Below are positions 1 to 7,560 of a stretch of DNA of 64,000 nucleotides, piece after piece. Within the stretch, counting starts at the first letter, position 1, and every line of letters begins with the position of its first letter. Where the stretch lies: NCBI RefSeq assembly GCF_947492555.1, contig NZ_CANLNE010000002.1, positions 921,501-985,500 of the forward strand. The letters run 5' to 3'. The position numbers were made by a program, and so were the translations under genes. The notes under the pieces are model-generated. The model was not told where the DNA came from, made no database searches, and saw nothing but the letters and a program-made list of their open reading frames with translations. This stretch comes from an uncultured Roseobacter sp. (GTDB taxonomy: Bacteria > Pseudomonadota > Alphaproteobacteria > Rhodobacterales > Rhodobacteraceae).

Positions 1-656
1 GCGCGGGGCATGACGCTGTCTTCCTCGGCATGGGTCTGGGCGGCGTGAATGCATTGGAGGCCGAGGGGTCGGACAAGGAGGGCGTGCTGGACGCGGTCGA
101 CTTCATCGCCGACCTGCGGCAGGCGGATGATCTGGCACAGGTGCCTGTGGGCCGCGATGTGGTGGTGATCGGCGGTGGGATGACGGCCATTGATGCCGCC
201 GTTCAGGCCAGGCTGTTGGGTGCCTTGAATGTCACGCTGGTCTATCGCCGGGGCCGTGATCGGATGAATGCGAGCGTCTTTGAGCAGGATCTGGCCACAA
301 GCAAGGGCGTCAGGATCGTGACGCACGCCGTGCCGCGCGCGGTCATTGGCAACGGTGCTGTGCGTGAGATTGAATTCGACTATGTCGATGAGGCGATGGC
401 GCCGACCGGTCAGGCCTTGAGGCTGGCGGCGGATCAGGTGTTCCGCGCAATCGGTCAGTCGCTGGTGGGAGAGGGCCTGCCGGCGCTGGAAGGCCGCAAG
501 ATCAAGGTTGATGACGCGGGCCGGACATCGTTGCAAGGTGTCTGGGCCGGTGGTGATTGCGCCGCAGGGGGTGACGATCTCACGGTAACGGCCGTGGCCG
601 AAGGGCGCGACGCGGCAATGGATATTCACAAGGCACTGACAGGGGCTGCGGCGTAA
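1..656 (+). CDS. preT: NAD(P)-dependent dihydropyrimidine dehydrogenase subunit PreT (3' part)
   Basis: This is the C-terminal part of the flavin subunit that passes electrons from NAD(P)H to PreA for reduction of uracil and thymine. The reading frame is open from the window edge (first full codon at position 3), so the N-terminus lies upstream. Visible are a dinucleotide-binding glycine motif (VVVIGGGMTAIDAA) followed by YRRGRDRM, and a C-terminal FAD-contact segment (WAGGDCAAGG) with an alanine-rich helix, as in glutamate-synthase small-subunit-like oxidoreductases. preA starts 24 bases after the stop, so the two are co-transcribed. Assignment to PreT rather than another GltD-like protein rests mainly on that neighbour. 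Confidence 0.9.
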   Translation, partial: AGHDAVFLGMGLGGVNALEAEGSDKEGVLDAVDFIADLRQADDLAQVPVGRDVVVIGGGMTAIDAAVQARLLGALNVTLVYRRGRDRMNASVFEQDLATSKGVRIVTHAVPRAVIGNGAVREIEFDYVDEAMAPTGQALRLAADQVFRAIGQSLVGEGLPALEGRKIKVDDAGRTSLQGVWAGGDCAAGGDDLTVTAVAEGRDAAMDIHKALTGAAA

Positions 657-680
657 CGCCCGCCCGATGGAGGAACCGAT

Positions 681-1982
681 ATGGCTGATTTAACAAGTGA
701 CTTTGTAGGCATCAAAAGCCCGAACCCGTTCTGGCTGGCCTCTGCGCCGCCGACGGACAAGGAATACAACGTGCGCCGCGCCTTTGGCGCGGGCTGGGGC
801 GGTGTGGTTTGGAAAACACTGGGCCTTGATCCGCATGTGGTCAATGTGAACGGCCCGCGCTATGGCGCGATCTACGGCGCCGACCGACGGTTGTTGGGAT
901 TGAACAACATCGAGTTGATCACTGACCGGCCCCTGCAGACCAATCTGGATGAGATCAAGGTTGTAAAACGAGATTATCCGGATCGGGCGATGATCGTCTC
1001 GCTCATGGTGCCCTGCGAGGAAGAGCCGTGGAAGTTCATTTTGCCGCAGGTTGAGGAGACTGGTGCCGATGGGGTCGAGCTGAACTTCGGCTGCCCGCAC
1101 GGTATGTCAGAGCGGGGCATGGGCTCCGCTGTGGGGCAGGTGCCCGAATACATCGAGATGGTGACGCGCTGGGTCAAGGCCAACACGCGCATGCCGGTGA
1201 TCGTGAAGCTGACGCCGAACATCACGGATATCCGCAAGCCCGCCGAGGCCGCGATGAAAGGCGGGGCGGATGCGGTCTCGCTGATCAATACGATCAACTC
1301 GATCACCTCCGTGGATCTTGATCTCTTTGCGCCGGAGCCGACGATTGACGGCAAGGGGGCCCATGGCGGCTATTGCGGTCCTGCGGTCAAGCCGATTGCA
1401 TTGAATATGGTGGCAGAGATCGCGCGGGACCCGAGCCTGGGGCAGATCCCGATTTCCGGCATCGGCGGGATCACAACCTGGCGTGATGCGGCGGAATTCA
1501 TGGCATTGGGTGCTGGCAATGTGCAGGTCTGCACGGCGGCCATGACCTACGGGTTCAAGATCGTGCAGGAGATGATCAGTGGCCTGTCGGACTACATGGA
1601 CAGCAAAGGGCTGACCTCCGTGGATCAGATCGTGGGACGCGCGGTGCCGAATGTCACCGACTGGCAGCATCTGAACCTGAACTACGTGGCCAAGGCCAAG
1701 ATTGATCAGGATCTGTGTATCTCCTGCGGGCGCTGCTTTGCTGCCTGCGAGGACACGTCACATCAGGCGATTGCCATGTCTGCGGACCGCACCTTCACCG
1801 TGATCGATGAGGAATGCGTGGCCTGCAACCTCTGCGTCAACGTATGCCCGGTTGAGGACTGCATCACCATGGAGGCGATGGCGCCGGGGCTCGTTGACCC
1901 GCGCACGGGAAAAGTGGTCGAGCCGGACTATGCCAACTGGACCACCCATCCGAACAATCCGGCATCCAAGGCTGCAGAGTAG
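681..1982 (+). CDS. preA: NAD-dependent dihydropyrimidine dehydrogenase subunit PreA
   Basis: This is the catalytic subunit that reduces uracil and thymine to 5,6-dihydro forms in the cytoplasm. The 433-residue product has an N-terminal FMN-binding dihydroorotate-dehydrogenase-like barrel (ELNFGCPHG near residue 137, SLINTINSI near 200, ISGIGGI near 258) and a C-terminal 2x[4Fe-4S] ferredoxin domain with two cysteine clusters (CISCGRCFAAC and CVACNLCVNVC, about residues 343-390). Length and domain order match the bacterial PreA family. The start is preceded by GGAGG six bases upstream. It follows preT directly. Confidence 0.95.
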   Translation: MADLTSDFVGIKSPNPFWLASAPPTDKEYNVRRAFGAGWGGVVWKTLGLDPHVVNVNGPRYGAIYGADRRLLGLNNIELITDRPLQTNLDEIKVVKRDYPDRAMIVSLMVPCEEEPWKFILPQVEETGADGVELNFGCPHGMSERGMGSAVGQVPEYIEMVTRWVKANTRMPVIVKLTPNITDIRKPAEAAMKGGADAVSLINTINSITSVDLDLFAPEPTIDGKGAHGGYCGPAVKPIALNMVAEIARDPSLGQIPISGIGGITTWRDAAEFMALGAGNVQVCTAAMTYGFKIVQEMISGLSDYMDSKGLTSVDQIVGRAVPNVTDWQHLNLNYVAKAKIDQDLCISCGRCFAACEDTSHQAIAMSADRTFTVIDEECVACNLCVNVCPVEDCITMEAMAPGLVDPRTGKVVEPDYANWTTHPNNPASKAAE

Positions 1983-1996
1983 CAGTGGTGCCTTAG

Positions 1997-2470
1997 TTAG
2001 CCGTCACCGCGGTCGAGAATGGGTGCGGTCGGCAACGGGTTTGGGGGTTTGAATTCTGGTTTAGCGGCTTCCGCTGCTGCCTGCGCTGCAGCGGCGGCCT
2101 TGTCTGCGGCACGCGCCGCATCGCGCGCCTCCTGCAGAGCCTTCGACTCAGCGCGAAGCTTGGCCTGTTGCACCAGATATTCGTTTTCAGCAGGCTGGTC
2201 GGCTTGCGCGTCGATCACGGATTTCGGCGTCGCCTCAACCGGTAACATCGCCACCCGCCCCCGTTTCAGCAAGCTGGCCAGATGTGCACCGCCGGTTCCG
2301 GTTCCATTCCCGGCCCCTTGTCCGGAATGATCTGATGCCATGTTGGTGCCGTTGCCGGATGCGGATTTCGCGGGCGGCTGGCCCGCCTGAATGCCTGCAA
2401 CCTGTGCGTCGTTTTGTGCAGGGGCCACCGGCTGTGGCGCATATGGGGCATTAAAAGATATTGCACTCAT
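1997..2470 (-). CDS. Hypothetical Ala/Gln-rich coiled-coil protein
   Basis: I do not recognise this 157-residue protein. It has a low-complexity N-terminal half rich in Ala, Pro, Gly and Gln, then a charged, alanine-rich stretch (residues about 95-140, with repeated KAAAAAQAAAEAA-like heptads) that should form a coiled coil, and a Pro-rich tail. It has no signal peptide or membrane segment. I chose the ATG at 2470 because GGAG lies at good distance before it; an in-frame TTG at 2482 has no such site. It converges on preA with only 14 bases between the stops, so it is probably not part of the pyrimidine operon. Confidence 0.65.
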   Translation of the reverse strand: MSAISFNAPYAPQPVAPAQNDAQVAGIQAGQPPAKSASGNGTNMASDHSGQGAGNGTGTGGAHLASLLKRGRVAMLPVEATPKSVIDAQADQPAENEYLVQQAKLRAESKALQEARDAARAADKAAAAAQAAAEAAKPEFKPPNPLPTAPILDRGDG

Positions 2471-2586
2471 TTCTCGCTCCAATCTTGTTCACAGTCTGAA
2501 GCCGCCACCCACAAACCATTAAAGCAATATGAATACTAATCGGGTGTTAAAGGGCAGGTGTATTTTGCAAGAAGGTTACTGAAGCC

Positions 2587-3204
2587 TTAAGGTCTCAAGA
2601 GTTTGGTGAACATCGTTGCCAGATATTCGGCGGCCCCGCCGTGGCGGTCGGGATCGTCGCGGAGCAGCACCTGAACCTGAGCATCGAAATCAGCGTAGTG
2701 CTGTGTGGTCGCCCAGATCGAAAAGATCAGATGTCTTGGATCAACCGTCGCCAGGGCGCCTTTTTCCATCCAAGCCCTTATCACCGCGCATTTTTCATCA
2801 AAGAGCGGTTGCAAATCGGTGACCAGATGCGGCGCCATGCGTGGTGCCCCTTGTAAAATCTCACCTGCAAATAGACGGCTTTCGCGCGGCAGGTCCCGCG
2901 CCATGTCGAGTTTGCGCTGCACGTAGCCGAGGATTTCCTGCAGGGGGTCGCCGTCCGGATCAAGTGTTACCAAAGGGTCCAGCCACGTCTCCATCAACTG
3001 GTTCAGAAGGGTGACGTGGATCTCTTCCTTACCATCGAAATAGTAAAGAATGTTCGGCTTGCTGAGTCCGGCGGCCTCGGCAATCTGATCAAGGGTTGCG
3101 CCGCGGTAGCCGTGTTTGGAAAAAACATCAAGCGCGGCATCGAGGATAAGCCCACGGTTGCGTTGCTGAATGCGGCTGGGCTTTTTATCGGCGCCGTCGG
3201 GCAC
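2587..3204 (-). CDS. rutR: TetR-family repressor, RutR-like
   Basis: This is a probable pyrimidine-responsive TetR-family regulator of the divergent catabolic genes. The 205-residue product has an N-terminal helix-turn-helix (GYRGATLDQIAEAAGLSKP, about residues 32-50, then NILYYFDGKEEI) and a C-terminal domain resembling YcdC/RutR (ESRLFAGEILQGAP and FSIWATTQHYADF). E. coli RutR releases DNA on binding uracil or thymine. The GTG start at 3204 has GGAGGGAGA upstream. The gene is divergent from the carbamoylase gene, and the shared intergenic region holds a close match to the RutR operator (3324-3339), so it probably also autoregulates. It could respond to another pyrimidine derivative. Confidence 0.88.
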   Translation of the reverse strand: MPDGADKKPSRIQQRNRGLILDAALDVFSKHGYRGATLDQIAEAAGLSKPNILYYFDGKEEIHVTLLNQLMETWLDPLVTLDPDGDPLQEILGYVQRKLDMARDLPRESRLFAGEILQGAPRMAPHLVTDLQPLFDEKCAVIRAWMEKGALATVDPRHLIFSIWATTQHYADFDAQVQVLLRDDPDRHGGAAEYLATMFTKLLRP

Positions 3205-3291
3205 GGGCGTCTCCCTCCAAAGGGCTGCTGCAAAATCGGGCAGTGTAAAAGATGTTCACAGGCTCACATGAGAAAGGCGTAAAAGGAAGCC

Positions 3292-3319
3292 TTGACTTGG
3301 CTCACCCTAATCGCAATCG
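3292..3319 (+). promoter_or_regulatory. Candidate promoter of the carbamoylase-hydantoinase operon
   Basis: A good -35 hexamer TTGACT (3292-3297) is followed, at near-normal spacing, by a weak -10-like CAATCG (3314-3319). The RutR-like palindrome at 3324-3339 would then cover the transcription start, a classical repressing position. The -10 match is poor, so the assignment is tentative. Confidence 0.35.
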
Positions 3320-3323
3320 TGTC

Positions 3324-3339
3324 TTTACCAAATGGTAAA
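3324..3339. promoter_or_regulatory. RutR-like operator palindrome
   Basis: TTTACCA-AA-TGGTAAA is a perfect 7-bp inverted repeat with a 2-bp spacer. The E. coli RutR consensus TTGACCA-NN-TGGTCAA differs only at one symmetric position per half. It sits between rutR (-) and the carbamoylase gene (+), where an operator is expected. A further half-site-like TGGTCAA occurs at 3349-3355. Confidence 0.72.
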
Positions 3340-3386
3340 AATTGCCACTGGTCAAAAAATATGCACCGCCAGGAAGGACCCCAGCC

Positions 3387-4637
3387 ATGCCCGCGCCCGG
3401 ACAGAACCTGAAGATCAATCCAGACAGGCTCTGGGACAGCCTGATGGAGATGGCCAAGATCGGTCCCGGCGTGGCGGGCGGCAACAATCGCCAGACGCTG
3501 ACGGATGAAGACGGCGAAGGGCGCGCGCTTTTTCAAAAGTGGTGTGAGGCGGCGGGCTGTGAGATGGGGCTCGACCAGATGGGCAACATGTTCGCGCGCC
3601 GCGAGGGCACGGACCCCGATGCGCTGCCGGTCTATGTGGGCAGCCACCTCGATACGCAACCTACTGGCGGCAAATACGACGGTGTTCTCGGTGTGCTTGG
3701 GGGCCTCGAGATCATCCGGACGCTGAACGATCTGAATGTGCAGACCAAGCACCCGATTGTGGTGACGAACTTCACCAATGAAGAGGGCACGCGCTACGCA
3801 CCTGCGATGCTGTCGTCGGGTGTTTTTGCAGGCATTCATACACAGGATTGGGCTTATGCGCGGGTGGATGCCGAGGGCAAACAGTTCGGTGACGAATTGA
3901 AACGGATCGGTTGGCGCGGCGATGAAGAAGTTGGCGCCCGCAAGATGCACGCGTTTTTCGAACTGCACATCGAACAGGGACCCATTCTGGAAGCTGAAGC
4001 AAAAGACATCGGTGTCGTGACGCACGGGCAGGGGTTGAGCTGGACGGAAGTGACGATCATCGGCAAGGACAGTCACACCGGCTCGACCCCCATGCCGATG
4101 CGCAAGAACGCAGGCCTGGGCATGGCGCGGGTGCTGGAGAAGGTCGACGAGATTGCCTGGAGCCACAAACCCCATGCGGTGGGCGCTGCAGGGCATATCG
4201 ACGTCTATCCGAATTCACGCAACGTGATCCCGGGCAAGGTGGTTTTCACGGTGGATTTCCGCTCGCCCGATTTGAGCGTGATCGAGGATATGGAAGCGCG
4301 GCTGCGCGTCGAGGGCCAGAAGATCGCCGACGACATGGGGTTGGAAATTGCCTTTGAGAAGGTGGGCGGTTTTGATCCGGTGGCCTTTGACGAAGGCTGT
4401 GTGACAGCCGTGAGATCTGCTGCTGAACGGTTGGGGTATTCCCATATGAACCTGATTTCCGGCGCGGGACACGATGCCTGCTGGATCAACCGTGTGGCGC
4501 CGACGGCGATGGTGATGTGTCCCTGCGTCGACGGGTTGAGCCACAATGAGGCGGAAGAGATTTCCAAGGACTGGGCCATGGCGGGCACGGATGTATTGCT
4601 GCATGCTGTGGTGGAGACTGCGGAGATTGTTGGGTGA
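3387..4637 (+). CDS. Zn-dependent N-carbamoyl amino acid amidohydrolase (beta-ureidopropionase-type)
   Basis: This M20-family hydantoinase/carbamoylase removes the carbamoyl group from N-carbamoyl-beta-alanine or a related compound, the last step after dihydropyrimidinase. The 416-residue product shows the metal-site motifs GSHLDTQPTGGKYDGVLG (residues about 87-104), NFTNEEGTRY, ELHIEQGPILE and SGAGHDA near the C-terminus. Its length equals typical bacterial carbamoylases. The ATG at 3387 has AGGAAGG nine bases upstream; an in-frame TTG at 3342 would overlap the regulatory region and was not chosen. Beta-ureidopropionase activity is inferred from the neighbours; L-N-carbamoylase activity is possible. 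Confidence 0.9.
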   Translation: MPAPGQNLKINPDRLWDSLMEMAKIGPGVAGGNNRQTLTDEDGEGRALFQKWCEAAGCEMGLDQMGNMFARREGTDPDALPVYVGSHLDTQPTGGKYDGVLGVLGGLEIIRTLNDLNVQTKHPIVVTNFTNEEGTRYAPAMLSSGVFAGIHTQDWAYARVDAEGKQFGDELKRIGWRGDEEVGARKMHAFFELHIEQGPILEAEAKDIGVVTHGQGLSWTEVTIIGKDSHTGSTPMPMRKNAGLGMARVLEKVDEIAWSHKPHAVGAAGHIDVYPNSRNVIPGKVVFTVDFRSPDLSVIEDMEARLRVEGQKIADDMGLEIAFEKVGGFDPVAFDEGCVTAVRSAAERLGYSHMNLISGAGHDACWINRVAPTAMVMCPCVDGLSHNEAEEISKDWAMAGTDVLLHAVVETAEIVG

Positions 4638-4957
4638 TTTCGCCCGATCTGACGATAGCAGAACGTGTCTCGGCGTTGGTGGATGCGGAACTTGATGACG
4701 CTTTTGCAGGGGCCGATGTCATATTGCAAAAGACGGCAGAGGCGATGCGCGTGGCTTTGTGCGCGCCGCGCAAGGTGAGGGTGAATTTCTCTGGCGGACT
4801 GACACAGGAGTGTTGGAGTGTGACGCGGGGCGACGGCGACTACCGGGTGGTGTACATGCCGGTTGCGGGGTATTTCTCGCTCTGTGTGGAGAGCGATTTC
4901 GGGCCACTGGACATTGGCGTGCACGGGTCCGCGTTGGGGTGTTTCGGTTCGGTCTGA
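4634..4957 (+). CDS. Hypothetical protein in the pyrimidine catabolic operon
   Basis: This 107-residue protein of unknown family starts with a GTG that overlaps the carbamoylase stop (GTGA), so translation is coupled. It has an acidic, helical N-terminal half and a C-terminal half of predicted strands containing three scattered cysteines and a Gly-rich end. No signal peptide, membrane segment or known motif is visible. After its stop come two short hairpins and a motif (4994-5013), then the dihydropyrimidinase gene. Its place between two consecutive pathway enzymes suggests an accessory role, but nothing in the sequence says which. Confidence 0.7.
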   Translation: MISPDLTIAERVSALVDAELDDAFAGADVILQKTAEAMRVALCAPRKVRVNFSGGLTQECWSVTRGDGDYRVVYMPVAGYFSLCVESDFGPLDIGVHGSALGCFGSV

Positions 4958-4960
4958 AAA

Positions 4961-5013
4961 GGGCGCTGCCCTCGGCCTTTGGCCTCACCCGTGATATTTA
5001 AGGCCAGAAGAAA
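4961..5013 (+). repeat. Hairpin plus ATATTT...GAAGAAA intergenic motif
   Basis: Two short perfect stems (GGGC-GCT-GCCC at 4961-4971 and GGCC-TTT-GGCC at 4974-4984) precede the motif ATATTTAAGGCCAGAAGAAA (4994-5013), 28 bases before the dihydropyrimidinase start. The layout of a G+C-rich hairpin followed by ATATTT and an A-rich end resembles the elements at 7471-7547 and 54030-54089. From general knowledge, similar sequences occur between genes in Rhodobacteraceae; their function is unknown to me. Confidence 0.45.
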
Positions 5014-5040
5014 CATGGCCACTGAGATGGGAGACATGAC

Positions 5041-6501
5041 ATGAGCAAGGTGATCAAAGGCGGCATGGTTTGCACGGCGGACCGGACGTGGCAAGCAGAC
5101 GTGCTGATCGAGGGCGAAACGATCAGCCAGATCGGCGAAGACCTCACAGGCGATGAGTACATCGATGCAGAGGGAGCCTATGTGATCCCCGGCGGGATCG
5201 ACCCGCATACGCATCTCGAAATGCCGTTCATGGGAACAACGGCGGCGGAAACCTTCGAATCCGGCACTTGGGCCGCAGCGGCTGGCGGGACGACGATGGT
5301 GGTGGATTTCTGCCTGCCCGGCGAGGACGGGTCGATCAAGAATGCGATCAACGAGTGGCACCGAAAATCCGCCCCGCAGATCTGTTCGGACGTGGGCTAC
5401 CACATGGCGATCACGGGATGGGATGAGAGTGTCTTCAATGAAATGAAGGACGCCGTCGACATGGGAGTGAACTCCTTTAAGCACTTCATGGCCTACAAGG
5501 GGGCCTTGATGATCGAGGATGACGAAATGTTTGCCTCCTTCAAGCGCTGCGCTGAACTGGGTGCGCTGCCCATGGTGCACGCCGAGAACGGTGATCTGGT
5601 GGCCGAGATGCAGCAGAAGTATTTCGACCAGGGGATTACCGGACCAGAAGGGCACGCCTATTCGCGTCCGCCCGAGTTCGAAGGCGAGGCCGCCAATCGG
5701 GCGATCACAATCGCCGATGCGGCAGGCGTGCCATTGTACATCGTGCATGTGTCCTGTGAGCAGGCCCATGAGGCGATCCGGCGCGCCCGTCAGAAAGGTA
5801 TGCGGGTGTACGGGGAGCCGCTCATTCAATTCCTGACGCTGGATGAAAGCGTCTATTTCGATACGGATTGGGACTATGCGGCGCGGCGGGTAATGTCGCC
5901 GCCGTTCCGGTCGAAAGACCATCAGGACAGTCTGTGGGCCGGGTTGCAGGCCGGGTCTTTGCAGGTCGTGGCAACGGATCACGCAGCCTTTAACACCGAA
6001 CAGAAACGTGCGGGTCGCAATGATTTCCGGATCATACCCAACGGGTCGAACGGGCTGGAAGAACGTCTGGCCGTGCTCTGGACCGAAGGGGTGGAGACGG
6101 GCCGCCTGACACCGAATGAATTTGTCGCCGCAACCTCGACCAATGTGGCGAAAATCCTGAACATCTACCCACGGAAAGGTGCAATTGTCGAAGGAGCGGA
6201 TGCCGATATCGTGGTGTGGGATCCGAAGATCACCAAGACGATTTCCCCCAGCAATCATCATTCGGTGCTGGATTACAACGTCTTCGAGGGGTTCGAGGTG
6301 AAGGCACAGAGCCGATATACGCTGAACCGGGGCGAGGTCATCTGGGCTTGGGGGCAGAATTCACAGCCGAACCCCGGTCGCGGACGCTTCATCCCGCGGC
6401 CAGCATTTTCCTCTGCCTCCGAGGCGTTGAGCAAGTGGAAAGCTCTGACCGCCCCCAAGATGATCAAGCGCGATCCAATGAACATTCCAGCGGGGATCTA
6501 G
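5041..6501 (+). CDS. hydA: Dihydropyrimidinase (D-hydantoinase)
   Basis: This enzyme hydrolyses the ring of dihydrouracil or dihydrothymine (also 5-substituted hydantoins) to the N-carbamoyl-beta-amino acid. The 486-residue cyclic amidohydrolase shows the binuclear metal site: H56 and H58 in DPHTHLEMPF, the likely carbamylated lysine K147 in NSFKHFMAYK, H180 in MVHAENGD, H236 in YIVHVSCEQA and an Asp near 312 in ATDHAAF. Length is normal for the family. The RBS (GGGAG) lies upstream of the ATG. It stands between the 107-aa gene and the transporter ATPase in one operon. Confidence 0.95.
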   Translation: MSKVIKGGMVCTADRTWQADVLIEGETISQIGEDLTGDEYIDAEGAYVIPGGIDPHTHLEMPFMGTTAAETFESGTWAAAAGGTTMVVDFCLPGEDGSIKNAINEWHRKSAPQICSDVGYHMAITGWDESVFNEMKDAVDMGVNSFKHFMAYKGALMIEDDEMFASFKRCAELGALPMVHAENGDLVAEMQQKYFDQGITGPEGHAYSRPPEFEGEAANRAITIADAAGVPLYIVHVSCEQAHEAIRRARQKGMRVYGEPLIQFLTLDESVYFDTDWDYAARRVMSPPFRSKDHQDSLWAGLQAGSLQVVATDHAAFNTEQKRAGRNDFRIIPNGSNGLEERLAVLWTEGVETGRLTPNEFVAATSTNVAKILNIYPRKGAIVEGADADIVVWDPKITKTISPSNHHSVLDYNVFEGFEVKAQSRYTLNRGEVIWAWGQNSQPNPGRGRFIPRPAFSSASEALSKWKALTAPKMIKRDPMNIPAGI

Positions 6502-6507
6502 AGATTT

Positions 6508-7323
6508 ATGCAAGAGGCTGCGCTGCAAATGCCCGATACGGTGCCCGGGCAGAGAGTGATTTCCGCGCACCACCTGGATCTGACGTTTCAGACCAATGAT
6601 GGTCCGGTGCATGCGCTCAAGGACGTATCACTTGATGTTGCAAAAGGAGAGTTCGTCAGCTTTATCGGGCCGTCGGGCTGCGGTAAGACAACGTTCCTGC
6701 GCTGCATGGCCGATCTGGAGCACCCGACAGGCGGGGAGATCACGATCAACGGCGTGAGCCCGGAAGAGGCGCGCAGGTCCCGCGCCTACGGCTATGTCTT
6801 TCAGGCAGCAGGTCTCTATCCATGGCGGACCATTGGGGGCAACGTCCGCTTGCCGCTTGAGATCATGGGCTATTCAAAAGCTGAGCAGGTTGAGCGTGTG
6901 GCGCGCGTATTGGAATTGGTAGAGTTGACCGGGTTCGAGAACAAATTCCCCTGGCAACTCTCTGGCGGTATGCAGCAACGCGCGTCTATCGCCCGCGCCT
7001 TGGCGTTTGACGCAGACATTCTGCTGATGGACGAGCCCTTCGGCGCGTTGGATGAAATTGTCCGTGATCATCTGAACGAACAGCTGCTGAAGCTTTGGGC
7101 GCGGACGCAGAAAACAATTGCGTTCGTTACCCATTCCATCCCCGAGGCGGTTTACCTCAGCACAAAGATTGTGGTGATGTCACCCCGTCCCGGACGCATT
7201 ACGGATGTTATAGACAGCCCGTTGCCGCCGGATCGGCCTCTGGATATCCGCGATACGCCGGAATTCTTGGAAGTGGCACATAGAGTACGCGAAGGCCTGC
7301 GCGCGGGTCACAGCGATGAGTGA
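6508..7323 (+). CDS. ABC transporter ATP-binding protein (NitT/TauT type)
   Basis: This cytoplasmic ATPase powers an importer, probably for a pyrimidine or hydantoin. The 271-residue product has Walker A (GPSGCGKTT, about residue 53), the signature LSGGMQQR, Walker B with ILLMDEPFGALDE, and the H-loop histidine in FVTHSIPEA. The subfamily handles nitrate, taurine, thiamine precursors and pyrimidines. It starts six bases after the dihydropyrimidinase stop; an internal Met at 6529 is an alternative start. The permease genes follow only after a 237-base gap with hairpins, unusual inside one operon. Confidence 0.9.
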   Translation: MQEAALQMPDTVPGQRVISAHHLDLTFQTNDGPVHALKDVSLDVAKGEFVSFIGPSGCGKTTFLRCMADLEHPTGGEITINGVSPEEARRSRAYGYVFQAAGLYPWRTIGGNVRLPLEIMGYSKAEQVERVARVLELVELTGFENKFPWQLSGGMQQRASIARALAFDADILLMDEPFGALDEIVRDHLNEQLLKLWARTQKTIAFVTHSIPEAVYLSTKIVVMSPRPGRITDVIDSPLPPDRPLDIRDTPEFLEVAHRVREGLRAGHSDE

Positions 7324-7337
7324 TATCTTGAAAACGG

Positions 7338-7410
7338 CCCGGGCGCGTAATTCTTGTACCACCCGCCCGGGTCCGATCCGCTGTTTGTGTAGGGAGGCGG
7401 GCTCCCTTTT
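7338..7410 (+). terminator. Hairpins after the ATPase gene, one terminator-like
   Basis: CCCGGGCG (7338-7345) pairs with CGCCCGGG (7364-7371). It is followed by a small stem GGGAG/CTCCC (7392-7396 with 7402-7406) and TTTT (7407-7410). The second resembles a weak intrinsic terminator. With the inverted repeat further on, this would reduce read-through from the enzyme genes into the permease genes. Confidence 0.35.
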
Positions 7411-7470
7411 CATCGTTCACGGTCATCGGCATGCCTGCCTGTACCGTGTGGAGATCAGATCAGTTGTCTC

Positions 7471-7547
7471 TTTCATTGTTCTTAAAATATGCAGAAATTT
7501 TTGCCAGACTGCCGAAGTTGAATATGCATATTTACAGAACAATGAAG
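7471..7547. repeat. Imperfect 22-bp inverted repeat made of two opposed copies of a 23-nt motif
   Basis: The left arm at 7472-7493 and the right arm at 7525-7546 are reverse complements at 20 of 22 positions, with 31 bases between. The left copy (7471-7493) matches 54047-54069 at 21 of 23 positions, so each arm is a copy of a dispersed repeat. The right arm ends 14 bases before the first permease ATG and abuts its probable RBS (GAAGGGAAGG). As RNA it would form a long A+T-rich stem. Confidence 0.7.
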
Positions 7548-7560
7548 GGAAGGCTCTGTC

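Noticed and set aside
3342-3386. TTG start extending the carbamoylase by 15 residues
   Set aside because: It would begin within the operator region and lacks an RBS, whereas the ATG at 3387 has AGGAAGG at proper distance.
4840-6261. 473-codon minus-strand frame across the dihydropyrimidinase gene
   Set aside because: It is an antisense shadow of a confidently identified enzyme.
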